Assembly: GCF_019112545.1 (NCBI RefSeq)
Contig: NW_025064896.1
Location: 1,071,966-1,135,965, forward strand
Length of the DNA stretch: 64,000 nucleotides
Source of the DNA: Guyanagaster necrorhizus
Taxonomy: Eukaryota; Basidiomycota; Agaricomycetes; Agaricales; Physalacriaceae
Direction: 5' to 3'
The translations under genes were made by a program, and so were the position numbers. The notes below the pieces were generated by a model, which searched no databases, was not told the origin of the DNA, and saw nothing but the letters and a program-made list of their open reading frames with translations. This document shows positions 56,100-64,000 of the stretch, piece by piece. Positions within the stretch are counted from its first letter, which is position 1; every line of letters begins with the position of its first letter.

Positions 56100-59000
56100 T
56101 GAACAAACTTAATCCAGCCATTCCAACATGTTCCCTATAGAAGACATTCCAGCCTCTGCCTCAAAAGAACAACTAAGACTCTTCAGATTGGCCTCTGATG
56201 GAGGACAACCCTCCTGTAGAGAAACCTACATCCACTTTAGCTTTACCATCTATTAACTAAATTACAATAATTCTTCTAACTCTTTCAACACCACCAGCAT
56301 CTCAATCAATAGAGTCTAATAGGCCAGCATGATGTACAATGTCTGAAGTGACTCTTTGATAGACCTCTTATCTCTGGGCAACATGCATAGGAATTTAGAC
56401 AGCCTAAACTCAGAGAGTAGAGATGAAGACATCTTTACTCATACTCTTATCCAACAGAAAATAGGTGGTAACCCACCAAACCTCTTTTTAGGAGGGCCAG
56501 ATAGACTAGGTGGACCAGGAGAACCAGATGATTTCAATAGTCCAGATAGCTCAGATAGTCTCACAGAAAGCAGCAATCTAAACTAAAAGGATATGTTTCT
56601 AAAATTCATGAACCTGTTATAAGGAGTCTCTACTTCTCTTAATAACCCTAAGTCAGCCACTATCTACATCAAAGTCAAAGAACTGAAACTCTTTTAATGG
56701 CTTTGACTCTTGCAAACTAAAGATCTTCATTGTCTCTCTTCAGTTGAACTTCAATGACAGACCTACCACATTCACAATGGATGCTAGCAAGGTCAACTAG
56801 ACTATCTTCTTTCTGGCCAGCATTATGTTTAACTAGTTTGAATCAGACATCTTTAATCTCAATCTGCAGAATCTACTAGCCTGACAATTCTCCTACATGG
56901 CCTTCTTAAATGAGCTTTATAGTAACTTTGGCTGCTTTGATGCTATTAGAGATGCTGAAGATACATTAGAACACCTTCAGATACATGATGGAGATTGGAT
57001 CATGATGTATATAGTCTAATTCAATCAGTATGTCTTACAAATTAGATATAAAGATAACTCTCTCTATCACACCTTTTACTATAGTCTCTACACTTGCATC
57101 AAGGATGATATAGCTCACTATAGGAAGCTAAACAACCTCTATGACATGTGCTTTCTTGCTCAAGAATTTGATGCTCACTACTGGATCTAAAAGAGTAAAA
57201 TTGCTTATGAAAACTGAGACAATAAGGTCTCTAACCAATTTTTCAATCTCAAATCCAAGGGATTCAACTCTTCTTTCTTAGACTCCAGCTTCACACTGAA
57301 ATCTATTATTTCTAAGCTCTATGCTGATAAGCTAGATAAAGACTGCCATTTTACTCAGAAAGAAAAAGACTGCCAGTGCCAAAACAACCTTTGCATATTC
57401 TGTGGAGCCAAGCATAAAACTAAGGATTGCAATAAACAGAAGGCTATGGTCTTCACCAAGGGTTGTGCAGCAGAAGTAGACACTACCCCTGAGGAACTGG
57501 CTCTAACAGAGTCAGAAAACTAGAAAGCAACTCTGTTCTCTCCATGTGAGTTTAGGATTGTATTGACTCTATTCACATACTAGAGGTTCTTACTCTTAAT
57601 GCAATATCTTTTTCCAACTATTTCTTCTATCTCTCACTTTCAGCAGAATTACTATCTAGTACAGAATCTGATGGGTCCTCAATTTCTATTATTCTACACT
57701 TTCTTGTTCTTATTGATTCTGGTTTTAGCCACTGCTTTATTGACACTAAGTATGTAGCTGTCAATAATATTCTTATTAAAACCATCTCTAGTATGCAACT
57801 TTGATTATTTGATGGCTCTGTTAGAAGCTGCATATCTCAAATTGCAACCATCCTTATCTGTTTTTCTTCTGAAGACACCTTTCCCATTGACTTCTATATC
57901 ACTCATCTGAATTTATCTTGTAATCTTGTTCTAGGATACAACTGGCTCTCTTGCTACAATCCACTGATTGACTGGGCTGAGAACAGTATCACTTTCTGCT
58001 TAAGCTACTAGAATCCCACCCAAACTAATTTCATAGCCTCCACCACATTTTCAGGACTTTCATGCCCACAGAACAACAGTCCAACCCTCTTTAAGCCTTT
58101 CAGCCTAATTCTAGGACTTTTTTACTCACCAGACTCTATCAGTCCAATCTCCAGGGCTTCACTCCATCCTAAATCTGCTTTAGGTCATCAGTGAGCTTTA
58201 TTCCTGTATGAATCCATCTATTTCTATCCTCTCTCAGAGTCTTTTACTATGAAAGCACACCCAAAGATCTTCATTATATCTGCTGCAGCATTTGTCAAAA
58301 TTAGTGCAAAAGAAAGCACTCAGCAGCTCACACTGCAGTCTTTCTTGCCTAATATTAGAGCTAAAGCCATATTCATAAAACTGGCAGATCTTTCATCAGT
58401 GCCAGAAGAGTACCACAATTTTGCAGATATCTTCAGTGATACCCTCTTGGAAAAGCTATCTGAACACAGATCATATGACCTCAAAATCAATCTTGAGAAA
58501 GAAATATCTCCACTACTTGAACCTATTTATTCTCTCTCAGAATCTGAACTCAAAGCTCTATGAGAGTTTATTGATGATAATCTGCACAATGAGTTTATTA
58601 CTCTGTTTCACTCTCTGCATGGAGCTCTGGTTCTGTTTGTCAAGAAGAAGACTGGTGAACTCTAACTTTACATCAACTACTATGGCCTAAACAAAATCTC
58701 CAAGAAGAATTGCTACTCTCTTTCTCTCATTTCTGATCTCTTTAACTTTATCTGCTAAGCTTAATCTTTGACATGCCTACTATCTTGTCTACATAGCTAA
58801 AGGAGATGAATGAAAAACAGCTTTCCAGACTTGTTACAGTTCTTTTAAATGGCATATCATGTCTTTTGGCCTCACAAATGTTCTGGCAGCATTTCAATAT
58901 TTTGTGAATAATATATTCTCTGACATGCTTGACATATCAGCAGTAGTCTACCTTGATGATATCCTTATATATTCTAACAATCTGGAAGATTACCAGAAAC

Positions 59001-61347
59001 ATATTTGTGAAGTAGGCTTAGAGCTAATAGACTCTACTGCAAAGGCTTCAAATGTGAATTCAACTAGGATTCTATGGAATACCTAAGCTATATTCTATCA
59101 TCTGAAGGACTTTGCATGTTTGAAGAAAAAGTCAAGGCCATTGTTGACTGGCTAATATGGCAAAAAGTCAAGAACATCCAATCTTTTCTTGGCTTTGCCA
59201 ACTTTTACTATAGCTTTATACATAAATATAGTAATATTGTTATTCTCTTTAGATGACTCATCCACAAAGAAACTCCATGAAAATTTGATGACAAATGCTT
59301 GGCTATCTTCAATGAGTTGAAATAAGCCTTTATACACACTCTTATTTTTACCCACTGGGTCTCTAATTGGAAAATAGTAGTAGAGACTGATGCCTCTAAT
59401 TATGCAATTGCAGCTATTCTCTCTATCTATCTTGAAGATAGTGAAATTCACCTCATCACTTTCTGCTCTCAGAGCCTCTACAATGCTAAACTCAACTATA
59501 ACACCTATGATAAGGAGCTTTTAGCCATTTTTGAAGCTTTTAAATATTAGCACTACTACTTTAAAGACTTTATGGACTATTGATGTTATAACAGACTATA
59601 AGAACATTGAATACTTTGCCACTATCAAGATTCTAACATGCCAATAGATTTACTAGTCCAAATACTTATCTCAGTTCAACCTAGTAATCTGATTCCACTC
59701 TGGAAAACTTGGTGGAAAACCAGATGTGCTCACTAGACAATGGGACATCCACCTTAAAGAGAGAGATAGCTAATATGCCTAAGTCAATCCCCACAATTTC
59801 TGACCTGTGTTTATCCAAAAACAACTTTCTGTGTCACTTTATGCAATCTATCTCAAAGGCCTTACTCTATAAGCTAGTGCCATCATAGATATTGACAAAC
59901 TTCATACTAATATCAAACAAGCACAATCCTCTAACTCTATGTCCTCTGATAGTCTTCACCAGACCAAAGTCACTTCTGAATCCTATTTCTCTCAATAGTC
60001 TATTGATGAATCCAACATTCTTTGCTTTGAAGACTGTATCTATATTCTGGACTCCAATGATCTGTGTCTCCATATACTACAGAATAATCATGATCACATT
60101 CTGGCAGGCCACTTTCATCAAAACTGAATATTAGTGCTAGTCCAGTAGAATTACATCTACCTAAAGATGTGGGATTATGTTTGACACTATATTAAGTCCT
60201 GCACAGTTTGTGGATGCAATAAGACACTTAGACACTGCCTTTATGAGTTACTCAAAACTCTACTAATTTTCAAATAGCTATGAGATTCTATTTCCATGGA
60301 TTTCATTGAACAACTACTAGACTCTAATAAATTTATCATCATCCTAGTAGTCATTGACCAGACTAGCAAGCAAGCTATCTCTGTCTCCTTGTCCAACTTT
60401 TCCTCATCTATGTCTTCTCCAAACATGAGATACCCAGTTATATCATCTCTGATCATAGCTCCAAATTCATCTTCTAGTTCACTCATGCCTTAGCTATTGC
60501 CTTTGACATAGAACTCCACCTTACTTCTGGTTACCATCTGGAGGCTAACAGACAAACCAAATGAGCAAATCAAACTCTGAAATAATACATCTGCATTTAC
60601 TGTTTCTATCAACAGAATAACTGGGATACCCTCTTACCCATTGCTGAGCTTGCCTATAACAACATCTCTAACACATCTATCAGAATTTCTCCATTCTTTG
60701 CTAACAAGAGTTACCACCCTAATATTATTATTCATCCTGAAAGAGATATTGTCTCTGTCCAGGCCTGAGACTTTGCAGTCAATCTTGATGAGCTCTATCA
60801 AGTATTAAAAGACAAAATCTCTAAAGCTCAGTCTCACTATAAGATCCAAGTGGACAAGCATCAGATTCCAGTGCTCTCATTCACAGTGGATGACAAGATT
60901 TATCTCAGTTTCAAACATATTAAAACTACCTGTCTGACCAGAAAAGTTTTTGAGAAATATCTTAGTTCTTTTGAAATCATAGCTCAACCTGATTTCCACT
61001 TGTTTACTCTAAGGCTTCCACTGGATCTCTGGTCTATTCACTCAGTCTTCTATACATCACAATTAGAACCTATAGAAGAAAACACTATTTCTAATTGAAT
61101 TCAACCACTGCTGCCTCCAATCAAAGTTGATGAGAAAGAACATTTCAAAATAGCCTAAATCCTTGACTCTAAGCTGGATCACCAGTTCCACTGTCCACTG
61201 CTGTACAAGATCCAGTGGCTAGATTATAAAGATACCAATAAAGAATTTGCTTGGTTACTGATCTTTGAGTTCTCTGCCAACAAGTTTATTGAAGAATTTC
61301 ACTATCAATACTCAGGCAAACCAGGACTCTTATCTAAAGTCACTTAA
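56100..61347 (+). pseudogene. Element F gag-pol polyprotein
   Basis: Decayed Tf2-like polyprotein of basidiomycete type. Gag (56100-57530) has an Asp/Pro/Gly-rich start (GGPDRLGGPGEPDDFNSPDS) and knuckle-like CIFCGAKHKTKDC at 57390. Protease region 57640-58010 ends LVLGYNWLS. Reverse transcriptase at 58530-59260 has FADIFSDTL before it, FVKKKTGEL and the catalytic VVYLDDILIYSN at 58945. RNase H (59270-59760) has VVETDASNYAIAAILS. Integrase (60060-61100): NNHDHILAGHF, MDFIEQLLDSN and ILVVIDQTSKQA. The chromodomain KIQWLDYKDTNKEFAW lies at 61210-61345. Stops replace Arg and Trp; Arg to Tyr, Cys or Gln and Pro to Leu changes fit loss of CG pairs. Confidence 0.9.
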
Positions 61348-61778
61348 ATATTCTCTTCTTGATACAGGACTATTCTGAACACTGCCAGTGCCCACTCTTA
61401 CTATTTTAATCTCAATCACTGATTACTATTTCAATCACCTTTTTTACAATTTTCAAAATCAAATCTTGTATTTACATTTTGTTCACTGCCAACCTGACAC
61501 CTTCTATATACATTTTGTACTACAAGAAACTTTTTTCACAATTATAAAAGCCTGATATCTGACAGACCCACATCAGAACTCAAGTTTTTCTCTCACTTCC
61601 TTAACTCCTCTATATTCTCATCCAGCCTTTTTAGCATCACCACCTGTAGATCTTCCACCTTCTCATTCTTCTCATTCTTCTCATCCTTAAAGGCCAGATG
61701 AGCCTTTTTCTATGACTCTAACTTAGACTCCAAAAACAACTCTGAGAAAGATAATATATTATCTAATCTGTAATCATC

Positions 61779-62862
61779 TTAGAGACTAGCTAAAGTACTG
61801 CAGACATCTGCCATCTCATCTGCCAACTTGTCTATATGACACATCAACTTGCATATTAATTTTGAAAGTTGATAAAGGCCAGCAAAGACCTCTATACTAC
61901 TAATCACCTTGCTTGTAGTGACACTCTTATTGAACAAACAGATAGTTTTTTTGATCTTGCAATAAGTGCAAGTCTGCCTATGATCAGTGCCTTCAGTTGC
62001 TAGGTATGCATAACAATGGGCACTATCTTGGTGACAGCACATACAACTTTCTGAAAACAAAACTAAGTCAAAACCAATTAGAAACAAGAGGATACTTACT
62101 TTCACCACTTAACTCCTCTTCACCCTCCACTAGCCTCATCACCTCTAACTTTATCCTCTTTTTGAGATTAACCACTGTTTTCATTTTGCTGTCATCCACT
62201 ATACTCTTTGATTTGAACTTCCACTTTTCACCTCTTTCTGTTAGAACTACCATCTTTCTCTTACCCTTCTGCATTCTCTTTCTCTTCTTCAAGATCTCCT
62301 CTGACTTCTCTAACTCATCATCCCCTTTAAACCCCTTATCCTGCTTATCATCAGACTCCAGAGGCATACACTCGGTCATCTTTTTGAAACAAAGACTAGG
62401 CCTGAGGCTGAATCAAGCTGCCAGAACTTGGCACAGCCTATAGTCAATGGCCTCTATGAGGGTCATCTGCAATCCACCCTTTATCACCAATCCCTCCCAT
62501 GACATCTCCAATGCAGCTGCAGCCTCTGCAGTCTCTCTCTCTATAGTTTCTTTCACAGTCTTCTCTGTCTCTTGCATCTGCTTCTCCACTGCCCACCAGA
62601 CCTCCTTCCTCTTCCTCTCTAATTCCTTCTTCTGCTCTCTTTTCTGTGTCTCTCAGGCCATATGGTCTACTCAGATCTTTTTCTCTCACTCCCACTCTCT
62701 TTGTCATTCCAAATGGCTCTCTATAGCCTCTGTGAACTTGTCCTCTTTAATCTGTCATTCTAAACAAAATAATTCTTCAGCCTTTTGAGAGCTATCAGAG
62801 GTTGACTCCTATAGCAGAGGCTCAGGAGTTTTTGAAGGACAATAAGGAACAATAAGAGGCAT
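61779..62862 (-). pseudogene. Antisense accessory gene of element F: coiled coil plus Cys cluster
   Basis: On the strand opposite to pol, between chromodomain and 3' LTR. The frame from the ATG at 62862 has a long Glu/Lys/Arg-rich stretch (for example QKREQKKELERKRKEVWWAV and KQMQETEKTVKETIERETAE), a likely coiled coil, ending AALEMSWEGL. Stops in it are TGA where Arg would fit. A second block (62379-62068) is Lys/Glu-rich. A spliceosomal intron (GTAAGTAT..TTTTCAG, about 62097-62051) then leads to ESCMCCHQDSAHC and TCTYCKIKKTICLF, two Cys clusters with the C-x2-C-x6-C spacing seen in fungal Zn2Cys6-like and related basidiomycete proteins. The gene ends at 61779. I know no function. It resembles abundant unnamed agaricomycete proteins with a coiled coil and paired Cys motifs. 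Confidence 0.6.
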
Positions 62863-62995
62863 TATCAAAGGAGAGAAGGTAATAGTTGGAGTTGAAAAGT
62901 AAAACTCCTATGACACTAAAATTTTCCACTATACACCCTTTTACTGGGCATTGAGATCTGCACTTTTAAGAGCAAGGATGCTAACAGGAGGATAT

Positions 62996-63488
62996 TATTA
63001 TGTGTATGCTGTCAGTCTCTGCTTTATCTCAATCAACCATGATTCTAAATACAAGTCCCACTGGACTCTGTTTCCATTATCCACCAATTTCATTTTACTA
63101 TTACTATTTTATATTTGTATTTCACACTCTAATATTTAGACTCTGAACATGATAGTGAATAGTTGACACCAGAATTCAACAGACTCTGACTTAGAATTAG
63201 CTACTAATAATATATAAACCACATATGAGCATTGTAAATACTCAGTTTGAATATCAATTTGGATAGTCATTTACATTTCATGCTCACTTCAGCTCCTCTC
63301 TATCTTGTCTGTTAGATTTTGCTCTGAAGAACATTTCTCTTCACCTCTTTAACAGAACTCCATTCTGTCCATCCAAATTCTTGAGCTCCAACTTAAGAGT
63401 GATATTGCCAATAGCTTTATTGACACCCATACACTCTGCTAGTCTCTGCATGTGCACTCAAACCCAATTGATTAGCATGTTCCTAACA
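62996..63488 (+). repeat. Element F 3' LTR
   Basis: 493 bases, TATTATGTGTATGC..TTCCTAACA, homologous to 55518-56016 and diverged from it mainly by transitions. Confidence 0.9.
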
Positions 63489-63532
63489 GATATGATTTAT
63501 AAATCTCTGAGAAAGAAAGCTTTCTGAATCTA

Positions 63533-63581
63533 TATTAGGAACATACCAATTGAGTAGGCTTGAGTGCACACATAGAGTTCA
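63533..63581 (-). repeat. Start of a decayed family-2 LTR, interrupted
   Basis: 49 bases matching the start of the LTR at 63582 (TATTAGGAACATACC..), with CGs changed to CA or TG. Broken by the insertion of the next LTR. Confidence 0.8.
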
Positions 63582-64000
63582 TGTTAGGAACGTGCCAATC
63601 GAGTAGGCTTGAGTGCACGCGCGGAGTCCGGCGGAGTGCGTGGGCATCGACGAAGCTATTGGCAACGTCACCCTTGAGTCGAAGCCCAAGGATCTGGATG
63701 GGCGGAACGGAGTTCCGTCAGGGAAGAGAACAGGAATATCCTTCGGAGCGGAATCCGATGGACGAGATAAGGAGGAGTTGAGGCGAGTGCGAAGTGTAGA
63801 TGGCTTATCCAAGTTGATATTCGAACTGAGTAGCTATGATGATGTACATGGCTTTATATACTAATGGTAGCTAATTCCAAGTCGGGTTCCATTGGGTTCC
63901 GGTGTCGGTATTCGTTACCGAGTTCGGGGTCTAGATATTACAATGTGAAATACGGATGTGAAATGATACTGGTGAAATGAAATTAGTAGGTAATGGGAAG
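63582..64000 (-). repeat. Young, CG-rich family-2 LTR, runs off the window
   Basis: Starts TGTTAGGAACGTGCC and continues to the right edge; about 80 bases of the expected 500 are outside. At least 15 CGs occur in its first 140 bases, where the aligned copies at 50531 and 63488 have almost none. Left flank GTTCA (63577-63581) should be repeated beyond the edge if it is a solo LTR. Orientation is that of a minus-coding element. Confidence 0.9.

Larger units (their letters stand above)
55518..63488 (+). mobile_element. Element F: full-length family-2 gypsy, plus-oriented, decayed
   Basis: About 8.0 kb between LTRs 55518-56016 and 62996-63488. Order: 5' LTR, gag, protease, reverse transcriptase, RNase H, integrase, chromodomain, then an antisense accessory gene before the 3' LTR. 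I cannot find a perfect target duplication (left GGAAT, right GATAT), perhaps through decay. It interrupts element G. Confidence 0.92.

Noticed and set aside
28480..60000. TGA read as Trp or Arg in the retroelements, since many internal stops are TGA and some are shared by A and B
   Set aside because: Element F also has TAG at Trp positions and TAA at Arg positions, and intact TGG codons persist. Shared TGA at Arg sites is expected from CGA decay in both copies. Random decay explains it better than a changed code.

Overview
The window looks like nuclear DNA of a filamentous basidiomycete, probably an agaricomycete. Most genes in the left 26 kb are cut by many short introns (about 48-67 bases, GT..AG). 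The protein families fit as well: a Yor1-type ABC transporter, an F-box/LRR-like protein starting with the usual agaricomycete F-box wording, a multi-intron cytochrome P450 and an Hst3/Hst4-like sirtuin. There is no bacterial-style operon, and all gene models were joined by hand from splice signals and reading phase.

Layout, left part (1-25.8 kb, ordinary single-copy genes): partial ABCC transporter (-, 1-4153); 642-residue unknown nuclear-looking protein (-, 5055-7129); small secreted HsbA-like protein (+, 8117-8829); DUF1295/steroid-reductase-fold membrane enzyme (-, 9043-10072); AT-hook plus Myb/SANT-like regulator with poly-Asp, poly-Pro and poly-Gln tracts (+, 11274-13295); disordered Ser/Pro-rich protein (+, about 14200-15218); 3.7 kb without a confident gene; 12-exon P450 (+, 18904-20987); dithiol glutaredoxin with two possible starts (+, 21635-22170); F-box protein (+, 22272-23734); sirtuin (-, 23961-25751). 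The genes are unrelated neighbours and I see no biosynthetic cluster.

Right part (27.4-64 kb): a nested transposon graveyard. Two Ty3/gypsy superfamilies dominate. Family 1 (elements A, B, C, G; all read on the minus strand) has LTRs of about 460-520 bases starting TGTTA and ending TAACA. It has a short membrane-segment ORF ahead of gag, a chromodomain integrase, and a 13-base leader sequence complementary to an LTR segment, which looks like Tf1-type self-priming. B is inserted in A, and both have perfect 5-base target duplications. Family 2 (elements D and F, plus several lone or broken LTRs) has 500-base LTRs, a Tf2-like gag-pol, and in F an antisense accessory gene carrying a coiled coil, an intron and a Cys cluster. 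A 2.4 kb pogo/Tigger DNA transposon with 20-base terminal repeats sits inside element G. A LINE-derived fragment lies at 43.6-44.1 kb.

The whole transposon block has almost no CG dinucleotides, and its coding frames carry the expected damage: Arg to stop, Cys, His or Gln; Pro to Leu; active-site Asp to Asn. The LTR at 63582 is the striking exception. It is rich in CG, undamaged, and inserted into a decayed copy of its own family, so it looks like a recent insertion.
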